This document shows positions 41,968-53,555 of a DNA stretch of 64,000 nucleotides, in pieces. The notes under the pieces were generated by a model that was not told the origin of the DNA, searched no databases, and worked only from the letters and a program-made list of their open reading frames with translations. Numbering within the stretch: position 1 is the first letter of the stretch; every line of letters begins with the position of its first letter. Location: the NCBI GenBank assembly GCA_018241995.1, contig JAFECT010000003.1, forward strand, positions 558,001 through 622,000, written 5' to 3'. The position numbers and the translations under genes were made by a program. The DNA is from Pseudomonadota bacterium (GTDB lineage Bacteria > Pseudomonadota > Alphaproteobacteria > Caulobacterales > Caulobacteraceae).

Positions 41968-42321
41968 ATGATCTCGCCCGATAGCCTGATCGCGGTCTAT
42001 CTCATGGCCAGTGGCTACAACGGCACGCTCTACGCCGGTGTGACCAGTGACCTGTTCAATCGGGTCCTCCAGCACAAGACCAAGCATTTCGCCGGCTTCT
42101 CCGCCCGGTACGGCTGTTCGGGGCTCGTTTGGTTCGAGCCGCACGCTTCAATCGTCCAGGCGATCGCGAGGGAGAAGTGGATCAAGCACCTGCCGCGTGC
42201 GCAGAAAATCCGACTGATCGAGCGCGACAATTCGAACTGGCGCGACCTATCGGACGGCTGGTTCGATGAGACGACGTGGGATTTCGACGGCCGCTATGAG
42301 CAAAGTCTCGGCGCGCGTTAA
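41968..42321 (+). CDS. GIY-YIG endonuclease-domain protein
   Basis: 117 residues from the ATG at 41968. It is a compact single-domain GIY-YIG protein: VYLM and LYAGVTSDL form the GIY and YIG strands, with catalytic-type Tyr11, Tyr22, Arg32 and Glu69 (in AREKWIK) present, so the nuclease site looks intact. A longer open frame from 41881 runs through the left inverted repeat and is rejected as the start. The gene ends exactly where the right inverted repeat begins. Small chromosomal GIY-YIG proteins are common in alphaproteobacteria and are poorly understood. Confidence 0.85.
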   Translation: MISPDSLIAVYLMASGYNGTLYAGVTSDLFNRVLQHKTKHFAGFSARYGCSGLVWFEPHASIVQAIAREKWIKHLPRAQKIRLIERDNSNWRDLSDGWFDETTWDFDGRYEQSLGAR

Positions 42322-42380
42322 ACGTCGCGCCTAGTGGGTCCTCGATGCCGCCCGCTTACGCGGACGTCCTCAAGGATGAC
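42321..42380 (-). repeat. Right inverted repeat of the GIY-YIG unit
   Basis: Reverse complement of the left arm with 53 of 60 matches; the outermost 10 bases and a central GAGGACCCACTAGGCG stretch are identical. Confidence 0.8.
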
Positions 42381-42401
42381 GATAAGAATAAGTGAGATCG
42401 T

Positions 42402-42445
42402 GTCCTCGACGGCGCGCGGCTCCGCCGCGCACCGCCAAGGATGAC
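42402..42445 (-). repeat. Third, diverged copy of the same repeat module
   Basis: On the minus strand it reads GTCATCCTTG, then 26 nt, then TCGAGGAC, the same ends and spacing as the two arms. Its middle contains a GCGCGG/CCGCGC hairpin. It lies 21 bp beyond the right arm. Confidence 0.6.
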
Positions 42446-42468
42446 GAATTCAGGTAGGGCCGTGGCGC

Positions 42469-44328
<1,860 letters not shown>

Positions 44329-44374
44329 GAAAGCCGCCGCGTGACGCGGGCGTGCGCCGCGCTATAAGCGGCCG

Positions 44375-45124
44375 ATGGCCAGCGTGCTGAAGACCCTGCT
44401 CAAGCCCCTGACCGAGATGGACGCACGCCGCTGGCGTGCGGTTGTGGTCACGCTCGGCCTGTTCGCCACGGTCGCCCTGGTGTTCTTCTTCGGCAAGACG
44501 GCGCTCGGCCGCCAGACCGAGGGCGAGTTCGAGGCCTGGCTGAACGGCTTTTCCGATAGCCCCTGGGGCCTGTTCGCGGCCATCGCGGTCTTCACCCTGG
44601 CCTCGTTCATCGGCGCGCCGCAGTTCGTGCTGATCGCCGCCTGCGTGGTCGCCTTCGGGCCCTGGCTGGGGTTCCTCTACAGCTGGATCGCCACGGTGGT
44701 CTCGGCAGGGGTGAACTTCTGGGTGGGGCGGCTGGCAGGGGCGAAGGCGCTGGAGCGCTTCGGCGGCGAGGCCATCGGCCGGGTGTCGGGCTATGTGGGC
44801 CGGAATGCCTTCTACGCCTCCTTCATCATCAGGAACGTGCCGTCCGCGCCCTTCATCGTGGTCAACATGGCTTTCGGGGTCTCCAGAGCCTCGTTCTGGG
44901 CCTTCATCGCCGGCTGCGCCCTTGGCGTCCTGCCCAAGACCGCGCTCGTGGCCATCTTCGGCAAGTCCTTCCTGGCCATGAGCCGGGGCGGGGACTGGAA
45001 GGCCGGCGCCCTGATCGCGGCCATCGGCTTCGCCTGGCTGGCCATCATGCTGGGCGCGCGCGAAATCCTAAGGCGCCGCCGCGGCGCTTCCTCCCCCAAC
45101 CCGATCGATGGAGACCAGACGTGA
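44375..45124 (+). CDS. TVP38/TMEM64 family membrane protein (VTT domain)
   Basis: 249 residues with about six hydrophobic segments. The VTT-domain signature is the FIGAPQFVLIAACVVAFGPW and SAGVNFWVGRLAG region followed by RNVPSAPFIVVN. Bacterial homologues (DedA/TVP38 group) act in lipid flipping or membrane homeostasis. The stop codon overlaps the GTG start of the downstream glutathione transferase gene by 4 nt, so the two are coupled. Confidence 0.85.
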   Translation: MASVLKTLLKPLTEMDARRWRAVVVTLGLFATVALVFFFGKTALGRQTEGEFEAWLNGFSDSPWGLFAAIAVFTLASFIGAPQFVLIAACVVAFGPWLGFLYSWIATVVSAGVNFWVGRLAGAKALERFGGEAIGRVSGYVGRNAFYASFIIRNVPSAPFIVVNMAFGVSRASFWAFIAGCALGVLPKTALVAIFGKSFLAMSRGGDWKAGALIAAIGFAWLAIMLGAREILRRRRGASSPNPIDGDQT

Positions 45125-45759
45125 GCGATTTCAAGTTCTTCTATGCGCCCGGCGCCTGTTCCCTGGCCCCGCACATCCTGCTGCTCGAGGTCGGCGCCCA
45201 GCCCGAGATGGTCAAGCTCGACCTCAAGGCGGGCGACCAGCACAAGGACGAGTACAAGCAGATCAACCCGCTGGGCCGGGTGCCGGCCATCTCCACCAAG
45301 CGCGGGACCCTGACCGAGAACCCGGCCGTGCTGGGCTGGATCGCCAGGGCCTGGCCCAACGCGCGCCTGGCGCCGCTGGATGACGCCTGGGCCATGAGCC
45401 AGGTCAACAGTTTCAACAACTTCATCTCGTCCAGCGTCCACGTGGCCTTCGCCCACATGTTCCGGCCCGAGCGCTATGGGGAAGGGGAGGCGGCGGCCGA
45501 GGCGATGAAGGCCCGCGCGCCCGAACTGCTCGACAGCTACTTCCAGATCATCGAGGACAAGCTCGGCGACAATCCGTTCGTGCACGGCGAGAATTACACG
45601 ATCTCCGACCCCTATTCCTATGTGATGAGCCGGTGGTTCCAGCGGCCCGGCATGGGGCATCCGGAGAATTTCCCGAAGGTGCGTGCGCACCTCGACCGCA
45701 TGCAGGAGCGTGACGGCGTGAAGCGCGCGCTGGAGGCGGAAGCGCTGGAACCGGTCTAG
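45121..45759 (+). CDS. Glutathione S-transferase family protein
   Basis: 212 residues from a GTG that overlaps the upstream stop codon (GTGA). The N-terminal thioredoxin-like half (FKFFYAPGACSLAPHILLLE) and C-terminal helical half fit a bacterial beta-class GST; the Cys in GACS and the NPLGRVPAI segment are typical of the glutathione site. It probably conjugates or reduces electrophiles in the cytoplasm. Followed by a 295-bp gap before mreB. Confidence 0.9.
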   Translation: MSDFKFFYAPGACSLAPHILLLEVGAQPEMVKLDLKAGDQHKDEYKQINPLGRVPAISTKRGTLTENPAVLGWIARAWPNARLAPLDDAWAMSQVNSFNNFISSSVHVAFAHMFRPERYGEGEAAAEAMKARAPELLDSYFQIIEDKLGDNPFVHGENYTISDPYSYVMSRWFQRPGMGHPENFPKVRAHLDRMQERDGVKRALEAEALEPV

Positions 45760-47098
<1,339 letters not shown>

Positions 47099-47153
47099 AT
47101 AAGACTCAGGCGCCCGGCAGAAGGCCGGCCGTGCAATTGTTGGGGGCAGCCCG

Positions 47154-48443
47154 TTGGCGTTCCGGGACGGTCCATTCGAAAACCTCAAGGTGCCCCTGGG
47201 GATCACCGCGGCCTTCGCCGTGATCGCCGCGGGCGCCGTGGCGATCCTGCTGCTCATCGGGGACAAGCGCGACGCGCTGAAAACCGAGGGCTACGGCGCC
47301 GTGCGCGGCGCCTTCGCCAAGGCCGCGGCGCCGACCAACGGCGTGTTCGCCGCACCCGTGCGCTGGGTCGGCTCGGCGTCGGACTGGATCGGCGACTATT
47401 TCAACGCGGTCGATGAGAACCGCCGCCTGAAGCAGAAGGTCGCCCAGCTCGAGGCCGTGCGCGACAACAACATCGCGCTCAACAACATCAACCGCCGCTA
47501 CGAGGCGCTGCTGAACCTGCGGGTCCAGCCGGCCGTGGAGATGGCCACCGCCCGCACCGTGGCCGAATCGCGCGGGCCCTTCGCCAATGCGCGCCTGATC
47601 GACGCCGGGACCGACAAGCGCATCCGCGTCGGCAATCCGGTGATCAACGAGCAGGGCCTGGTCGGCCGCGTGGTCGGCGTCACCAACTCCGCCAGCCGCG
47701 TGCTGCTGCTCTCAGACGTGGCCAGTCGCACCCCGGTCCTGGTCGACCGCTCCGACGCGCGCGCCATCCTGGTCGGCGACGGCGGGGCCAATCCGCGGCT
47801 GGAGTTCCTGCGCGGCGTCGACTCGGTGAAGGAGGGCGACCGTATCCTGAGCTCCGGCGACGGCGGCATCTTCCCGCGCGGCCTGCCGGTGGGCGAGGCG
47901 GCCAAGGCGCTGGACGGGTCCTGGCGCGTGAAGCTCTACGCCGAGCGCGGCGACCTCGACTACGTGCGCGTGCTGCTGTTCCAGGACTTCTCGCAGCTGC
48001 TCAAACCCGACACCCTGAACGCCCCGCCGCTGGCGAGCCTGCAGACGGCGCCCCAGCCCTCCCCCGAGCTGGCCGCGAAGATCGACGCCCTGCATCCGGC
48101 GCGCACCTACCCCGGCGCCGCTGCGCCCAAGCCCGCCGTGGCCGCGCCGGTGGCCGCCCAGCCCACGCCGGCCAAGACGCCCGCTCCGGCCGCCAAGGTC
48201 GCCGCGCCCGCCTCGGACAAGGCCGCCGACAAGGGCAAGGCGGATAAGGGCAAGGTCGCCGCCAAATCGGACAAGAAGGGCGCGACCGACAAGCCGGCCT
48301 CCGGCAAGAGCACGGCCGACAAGGCGTCCGCGCCCAAGGCCGGCGCTAAGCCTGCGCCCGCCAAGACCGGCACGCCCAAGAAGCCCGTGCCCTACAACCG
48401 GCTGAAGAACGCCGACGCGCAAGGCGCAGGAGGCCGGCAGTGA
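47154..48443 (+). CDS. mreC: Rod-shape-determining protein MreC
   Basis: 429 residues from a TTG start (no better start before the conserved N-terminus; a weak GGGGG site lies upstream). One membrane segment near residues 14-36, a short coiled coil around residues 70-105 and the periplasmic beta domain with NVI-type motifs (LLLSDVASRTPVLVDRSDAR). The C-terminal 130 residues are an extension rich in Ala, Pro and Lys, with repeats such as ADKGKADKGK; most MreC proteins lack it. MreC links MreB to PBP2 in the periplasm. It overlaps mreD by 4 nt (GTGA). Confidence 0.92.
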   Translation: MAFRDGPFENLKVPLGITAAFAVIAAGAVAILLLIGDKRDALKTEGYGAVRGAFAKAAAPTNGVFAAPVRWVGSASDWIGDYFNAVDENRRLKQKVAQLEAVRDNNIALNNINRRYEALLNLRVQPAVEMATARTVAESRGPFANARLIDAGTDKRIRVGNPVINEQGLVGRVVGVTNSASRVLLLSDVASRTPVLVDRSDARAILVGDGGANPRLEFLRGVDSVKEGDRILSSGDGGIFPRGLPVGEAAKALDGSWRVKLYAERGDLDYVRVLLFQDFSQLLKPDTLNAPPLASLQTAPQPSPELAAKIDALHPARTYPGAAAPKPAVAAPVAAQPTPAKTPAPAAKVAAPASDKAADKGKADKGKVAAKSDKKGATDKPASGKSTADKASAPKAGAKPAPAKTGTPKKPVPYNRLKNADAQGAGGRQ

Positions 48444-48958
48444 GGACGAGGTCGGCGGTCCGCGTCGTCGGGCCGCTCCACTGGGTGATCTATCCGTCGC
48501 TGATCTGCATGGCGATCACGGTGATCCTGGGCACGCCGGTGCGCATCTTCACCCTGCCGCTGCCCGAGCCCGTGATCCCGCTGTGCCTGGCCTTCGCCTG
48601 GCCGCTGATCCGGCCCTCGATGCTGGGGCCCCTGATGCTGCTGCTCTTGGGCGTGTTCGTGGACCTCTATCACAACGCGCCCTTGGGCCTGACCTCGGTC
48701 GCGGCGCTCGGCGTCTATGGCGGGGTGTTGGCCGCGCGACCCATTATCGTGGGGCAGGAGCCCCGCGTTCTTTTTGCCTGGTGGATGGGCCTGATTACGG
48801 TCGCTTTCCTGTTCGATTATCTGTTCATGATGCTGCAGACCCAGGTCGCGCCGAGCATAATCGCGGTGATCCTGCAGTTCCTGCCGACCGCCATGCTGTT
48901 CCCGGTGGCGTACTGGCTCTACCAGCGGTTCGACGACGGGGACGTGCGCTTCCGATGA
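48440..48958 (+). CDS. mreD: Rod-shape-determining protein MreD
   Basis: 172 residues from a GTG overlapping the mreC stop. Five or six hydrophobic segments and the MreD-like GLTSVAALGVYGGVLAARP segment identify it. The stop codon overlaps the start of the PBP2 gene (ATGA). MreD is the membrane partner in the elongasome. Confidence 0.88.
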   Translation: MRTRSAVRVVGPLHWVIYPSLICMAITVILGTPVRIFTLPLPEPVIPLCLAFAWPLIRPSMLGPLMLLLLGVFVDLYHNAPLGLTSVAALGVYGGVLAARPIIVGQEPRVLFAWWMGLITVAFLFDYLFMMLQTQVAPSIIAVILQFLPTAMLFPVAYWLYQRFDDGDVRFR

Positions 48959-50988
48959 ACGAACCCGCCATCTTCTTCGAGGACGCCAACGAGCGGCAGG
49001 GCAGTTTCCTGCGGCGCACCGTGCTGGTCGGCGGCGGGGCGGTGCTGGGCCTGGGCGCCCTGGTCACCCGCCTGGGCATGCTGCAGCTGGTCGAGGCCGG
49101 CCGCTACAAGACGCTGTCGTCCAACAACCAGTGGAACTATCGCGTCATCCCGCCGCCGCGCGGGCGCATCCTGGACCGCAACGGCGTGGTGCTCGCCGGC
49201 AACCGCCCGAGCTTCCGGGTGCTGGTGATCCGCGACGAGACCAAGGACCTGGACCAGACGCTGAACCTTGTGGGCGAGCTGATCCCCTCGACGGTGGACC
49301 GGCGCCGCCAGCTGCTGCGCGAGATTTCACAAAGCCCGCGCTTCACGCCCGTGGCCGTGGCCTCGGACCTGAGCTGGGAAGACTTCGCCAAGGTCAATCT
49401 GCACGCCAACGAGCTGCCCGGCGTCATGGCCGACATGAACGAGGCCCGCTACTACCCCTTCGGCGGCGCCTTCGCCCACGTGATCGGCTATGTGGCCAAG
49501 GTCTCCGACAACGACATGAAGAAGGCCAAGGAGGCGGCCGCCGCCTCCGGGACCGACATCGACCCGATGCTGATGCACCCGGGCTTCCGCATCGGCAAAC
49601 AGGGCATCGAGAAGGCCTTCGACAAGCAGCTGCGCGGTCAGCCGGGCGGGCAGAAGGTCGAGGTCGATTCCCGCGGCCGGGTGGTCGGCGAAGACCGCGA
49701 CGGCGACCGCAGGCCCACGCCCGGCGACGACATCGTGCTGACCATCGACGCGGACGTGCAGAACCGCGCGCTGGAGGTGTTCGGCAAGGAGTCGGGCGCG
49801 GCGGTGGTGATGGACGTGCGCAACGGCGACGTGCTGTGCCTGCTGTCGGCCCCCAGCTTCGACGCCAACGCCTTCGTGTCGGGCGTGCCCGGCGCCACCT
49901 ACAAGGCGCTGAACGAGTACGACCACCACCCGCTGCTGAACAAGGCCACCAGCGGCACCTTCCCGGCGGGCTCGACCTTCAAGACCATGGTGGCGCTGGC
50001 GGCGCTCGAGAAAGGCATCAGCCCCAAGGACACCTACGTCTGCAACGGCGTCTTCCCGTTCGGCAACCACGTGTTCAAGTGCGACCAGCACCACGGCGCC
50101 CAGGACATGCACGGCGCCATCGTGACCTCGTGCGACGTGTTCTTCTACCAGACCGCCTTGAAGGTCGGGCCCGACCTGATCGCCGCCACCGCGCGCAAGT
50201 TCGGCATCAACGCGGTGTTCGAAGACATCCACATCCCGCAGCAGCGCGGGACCCTGCCGGACATCGCCTGGAAGAAGAAGACCTACAAGGATCCGCGCCA
50301 GCAGATCTGGTATCCCGGCGAGACGCCCAGCTTCGGCATCGGCCAGGGCTATCTGGCGGTCAATCCGCTGCAGCTGTGCGTGATGACCTCGCGCCTGGCC
50401 AACGGCAAGAAGGCCCTGCTGCCGCGCCTGGTGAAATCGATCGGCGGCAAGGAGATGCCGCCGGGCAATGCGGTGCCGGACCTGCCCGTCAACCCGGACC
50501 ACCTGCAGTTCGTGCGGGAGGCCATGGCGTCGGTGGCCAACGATGCGCGCGGCACCGCCTTCGCCGCCGCGCAGCTGGGCCTCGGTCCCATCAAGATGGC
50601 CGGCAAGACCGGCACCGCCCAGTCGCACACCTATGACGGCGGCCACGGCGCCCACGGGGCGGTGGGCGAATGGAAGTTCCGCGACCACGGCTGGTTCGTG
50701 GCCTTCGCGCCCTATGACGAGCCGCGCTACGCCATGGCGGTGCTGGTCGAGCACGGCGGCTTCGGCGCCTCGGCGGCCGCGCCCAAGGCGCGCGAAATCA
50801 TGCGCACCACCTTGCTCAAGGACGCCGAGATCATGGCGCGCATTCAGAAACAGCCGGGCGCCAGGATCGACGCCGCCCCGCCGCCCCTGGCGCCCGACGC
50901 CATGAAGTCGGACCTGCCGCCGGACATGCAGGACACGCCCGCGGCGCCGGCCTCGACATCCACGCCCGCCGTCAGGACCACACCGTGA
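48955..50988 (+). CDS. mrdA: Penicillin-binding protein 2 (elongation-specific transpeptidase)
   Basis: 677 residues from the ATG at 48955, overlapping mreD by 4 nt. One N-terminal membrane segment, a pedestal domain (RGRILDRNGVVLAGNRPSFR), then the transpeptidase domain with the active Ser340 in STFK, SCD (Ser392) as the SxN-type motif and Lys551 in KTGTAQS. It cross-links peptidoglycan along the lateral wall, partnered by RodA, which is encoded next with a 4-nt overlap (GTGA). The last 45 residues are Pro/Ala-rich and probably flexible. Confidence 0.95.
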   Translation: MNEPAIFFEDANERQGSFLRRTVLVGGGAVLGLGALVTRLGMLQLVEAGRYKTLSSNNQWNYRVIPPPRGRILDRNGVVLAGNRPSFRVLVIRDETKDLDQTLNLVGELIPSTVDRRRQLLREISQSPRFTPVAVASDLSWEDFAKVNLHANELPGVMADMNEARYYPFGGAFAHVIGYVAKVSDNDMKKAKEAAAASGTDIDPMLMHPGFRIGKQGIEKAFDKQLRGQPGGQKVEVDSRGRVVGEDRDGDRRPTPGDDIVLTIDADVQNRALEVFGKESGAAVVMDVRNGDVLCLLSAPSFDANAFVSGVPGATYKALNEYDHHPLLNKATSGTFPAGSTFKTMVALAALEKGISPKDTYVCNGVFPFGNHVFKCDQHHGAQDMHGAIVTSCDVFFYQTALKVGPDLIAATARKFGINAVFEDIHIPQQRGTLPDIAWKKKTYKDPRQQIWYPGETPSFGIGQGYLAVNPLQLCVMTSRLANGKKALLPRLVKSIGGKEMPPGNAVPDLPVNPDHLQFVREAMASVANDARGTAFAAAQLGLGPIKMAGKTGTAQSHTYDGGHGAHGAVGEWKFRDHGWFVAFAPYDEPRYAMAVLVEHGGFGASAAAPKAREIMRTTLLKDAEIMARIQKQPGARIDAAPPPLAPDAMKSDLPPDMQDTPAAPASTSTPAVRTTP

Positions 50989-52139
50989 CCGTTTCCGCCC
51001 TTACCCGTCCGGGCCAGCGCGACCGCATCTCGGTCAAGCTCGGCGAGATCGACTGGCGCCTGGCGGGCCTGTTGGCCTTCATCGCCGGCATCGGGGCGAT
51101 GATGCTCTATTCGATCGCCGGCGGTTCCTGGAAGCCGTGGGCGGAGGCGCACCTGATCCGCTTCGCCCTGCTGTTCGGGATCATGATCATCCTGTCCCTG
51201 GTGGACCTGAGGGTCTGGTACAGCCTGGCCTATCCGGCCTACGCCCTGGCGCTGCTTCTGCTGGTGGCGGTGATGCTGGTGGGCGACGTCAGGCTCGGCG
51301 CCCGCCGCTGGCTTGGCCATGGCTCGCTGAGTCTGCAGCCGTCGGAGCTGATGAAGATCGCGCTGGTGATGGCGCTGGGCCGTTTCTACCACAACCTGAC
51401 CGCCAAGCAGGCGCGCTGGTCGTGGAAGCTGTTGATCCCGGTCGCCATGATCGGGGCGCCGGTGCTGCTAGTCGCCAAACAGCCCGACCTCGGCACCGCC
51501 ATCCTCTTGGCGTTGACCGGCGGCATCATGATGTTCATGGGCGGCCTGACCTGGAAGGTGATCTGGCCCGTCGTCATCGGCGTCTGCGTGGCGGTGCCCC
51601 CAGCGGTGATGTTCGTGCTCAAGCCCTTCCAGCGTGACCGGATCATGACTTTCCTGCACCCGGACAAGGACCCGTCCGGCACGGGCTATCACATCATCCA
51701 GTCCGAGATCGCGGCGGGTTCAGGCGGGTTCCTGGGCAAGGGGTATCTCTTAGGCACCCAGAGCCAGCTGAACTTCCTGCCCGAGAAGCAGACCGATTTC
51801 ATCTTCGCCACTGTGGCGGAGGAGTTCGGCTTCATCGGCTGCTTCGTGGTGTTGGCGGCCTATGGCGCCATCGTCTTCACGGCCCTGCGCATCGCCTCGA
51901 CCTCGCACAGCCACTTTGGGCGCATGGCGGCGGCCGGCATGACCGCGACCTTCGCCTTCTATGTGCTGATCAACGGGGCGATGGTGATCGGCCTGGCGCC
52001 GGTGGTAGGGGTGCCCATGCCGCTGCTCTCCTACGGCGGCACGGTGATGGTGACGGTGATGATCGGCTTCGGCCTGGTCCAGGCCGTGCGGGTGCACCGC
52101 TACTTCGAGCTGCCGCGGGGCAGAGGGTTCCTGTTCTAG
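50985..52139 (+). CDS. rodA: Rod-shape-determining protein RodA (SEDS glycosyltransferase)
   Basis: 384 residues from a GTG overlapping the mrdA stop. About ten hydrophobic segments with SEDS motifs: LQPSELMKIALVMALGRFYH, KQPDLGTAILLA, FLPEKQTDFIFATVAEEFGF and PLLSYGGTVMVT. RodA polymerises glycan strands for lateral wall growth with PBP2. It ends the rod-shape cluster; the next gene is convergent 13 bp away. Confidence 0.95.
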   Translation: MTVSALTRPGQRDRISVKLGEIDWRLAGLLAFIAGIGAMMLYSIAGGSWKPWAEAHLIRFALLFGIMIILSLVDLRVWYSLAYPAYALALLLLVAVMLVGDVRLGARRWLGHGSLSLQPSELMKIALVMALGRFYHNLTAKQARWSWKLLIPVAMIGAPVLLVAKQPDLGTAILLALTGGIMMFMGGLTWKVIWPVVIGVCVAVPPAVMFVLKPFQRDRIMTFLHPDKDPSGTGYHIIQSEIAAGSGGFLGKGYLLGTQSQLNFLPEKQTDFIFATVAEEFGFIGCFVVLAAYGAIVFTALRIASTSHSHFGRMAAAGMTATFAFYVLINGAMVIGLAPVVGVPMPLLSYGGTVMVTVMIGFGLVQAVRVHRYFELPRGRGFLF

Positions 52140-52152
52140 GAACCCAGTGGCT

Positions 52153-53130
52153 TTACAGCTTCAGCGCCGCGTCTGTCGCCCGCACCAGGCCGTCCACGAT
52201 GCCGGGCTCGGTCGAGGCGTGGCCGGCGTCGCCGATCACTTCCATCACCGCTTCGGGGAAGGCCTTCTTCAGTGACCACGCGCTGTCCATCGGCGTGACC
52301 ACGTCGAAGCGGCCCTGGATGATCCAGGTCGGGATGTGGCGGATCTTGCCGACGTTCTTCAGGATCCAGTCGGGCTCCGGCAGGAAGCCCTGGTTCATGA
52401 AGTACCAGCATTCGATCCGGGCGAAGGCGAGGGCGAACTCGGCCTCGGCGAACTTGTCGGGGCGGGCTTCCGGGCCGCGCACCGAGATGGTGTCCCCCTC
52501 CCAGCTCGACCAGGCCACGGCGCAGTCCAGCTGGGCCTCGCGGTCGGTCCCGGTCAGGCGCTTGTAGTAGGCGCCCATCAGGTCGCCGCGCTCGGCGTCG
52601 GGGATCGGCGCCAGGAAATGCTCCCAGGCGTCGGGGAAAATCAGCGAGGCGCCTTCCTGGTAGAACCAGCGCAGCTCCTTCTGGCTCAGCAGGAAGATGC
52701 CGCGAAGGATCAGGGCGTCGACCCGGTCCGGGTGGGTGATTGCATAGGCCAGGGCCAGAGTGGAGCCCCAGGAGCCGCCGAACACGGTCCACTTCTCCAC
52801 GCCGCAGCGCTCGCGCAGGCGCTCGATGTCCTCGATCAGCTTCCAGGTGGTGTTGTCTTCGAGCTCGGCGTTGGGGCGCGACTTTCCGCAGCCGCGCTGG
52901 TCGAACAGGATCGTGCGCCACTTCTGCGGGTCGAAGAAGCGCCGCATGCCGGGATTGACCGCCCCGCCGGGGCCGCCGTGCAGCACCAGGGCGGGCTTGC
53001 CGCCGGGCGCGCCGCATTCCTCGTAGTAGATCTCGTGGACCGAGTCGGTCGGCATCCACCCGTAGGCGAAGGGCTCGACTTCCGGGAACAGTCCCCGGCG
53101 GGCGGAATCGGTCACAAACGCAGCAGCCAT
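52153..53130 (-). CDS. pip: Proline iminopeptidase (cytoplasmic S33)
   Basis: 325 residues. The S33 pattern is clear: HGGPGGAVNPG oxyanion motif, DQRGCGKSRPN, nucleophile Ser in GGSWGSTLALAY, catalytic Asp in GRFDVVTPMDSAW and His in DAGHASTEPG. Unlike the S33 relative at 8389, it has no export signal. It frees N-terminal proline from peptides in the cytoplasm. It converges on rodA. Confidence 0.92.
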   Translation of the reverse strand: MAAAFVTDSARRGLFPEVEPFAYGWMPTDSVHEIYYEECGAPGGKPALVLHGGPGGAVNPGMRRFFDPQKWRTILFDQRGCGKSRPNAELEDNTTWKLIEDIERLRERCGVEKWTVFGGSWGSTLALAYAITHPDRVDALILRGIFLLSQKELRWFYQEGASLIFPDAWEHFLAPIPDAERGDLMGAYYKRLTGTDREAQLDCAVAWSSWEGDTISVRGPEARPDKFAEAEFALAFARIECWYFMNQGFLPEPDWILKNVGKIRHIPTWIIQGRFDVVTPMDSAWSLKKAFPEAVMEVIGDAGHASTEPGIVDGLVRATDAALKL

Positions 53131-53161
53131 GAGGCCTCTGTCGCCACCGGCGCCACCGGGG

Positions 53162-53533
53162 TCAAGGGACTTTTCGGACCGACGATTCCGGAGAGTGCAG
53201 GGCTGTGGCCAATAGGACAGCCCAACCCGCGATCATCAGTATGCCGCCGACGGGCGTGGCCAGGCCCAGCACCCTGGGGGCCCCGAACGCCAGGGCGTAG
53301 AGCGAACCCGCGAAGATCAGGCCGCCGAGCTGCATCGCCAGCGTGCTCCAGCGCGAGCGGTTGACCGCCGCCGCCCCGGCGGCGGCGTGGGTCAGCTGGT
53401 AGAAGGCGCCGGTGCGGATCAGCTCCTTGGCGGCCGGGTCGTTGAGCCCGTGCGCGGCGAAGGCGCCGAAGCCGACGGCCAAGAGACCGTTCACGGCGAC
53501 CAGGACCAGGGCGGCGCGGTTCGACAAGAGCAT
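53162..53533 (-). CDS. DUF423 family membrane protein
   Basis: 123 residues from the ATG at 53533; the longer frame from 53638 runs over the divergent MFS gene and is rejected. Four hydrophobic segments with the DUF423 pattern: GFGAFAAHGL near the start and GGLIFAGSLYAL in the third segment. Function is unknown. It is divergent from the MFS transporter with 22 bp between the starts and lies upstream of pip on the same strand. Confidence 0.88.
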   Translation of the reverse strand: MLLSNRAALVLVAVNGLLAVGFGAFAAHGLNDPAAKELIRTGAFYQLTHAAAGAAAVNRSRWSTLAMQLGGLIFAGSLYALAFGAPRVLGLATPVGGILMIAGWAVLLATALHSPESSVRKVP

Positions 53534-53555
53534 GGCGCACCTATAGCAGACAGGC

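Larger units (their letters stand above)
41874..42380 (+). mobile_element. GIY-YIG unit bounded by 60-bp inverted repeats (possible mobile or repeat-associated element)
   Basis: A 507-bp unit: a 60-bp left arm (41874-41933), a GIY-YIG endonuclease gene, and a 60-bp right arm (42321-42380) in inverted orientation with 53 of 60 bases identical. The right arm begins at the last base of the stop codon. Compactness, one nuclease gene and matching ends suggest an element spread or maintained with the nuclease's help. No target-site duplication is evident. Confidence 0.55.
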
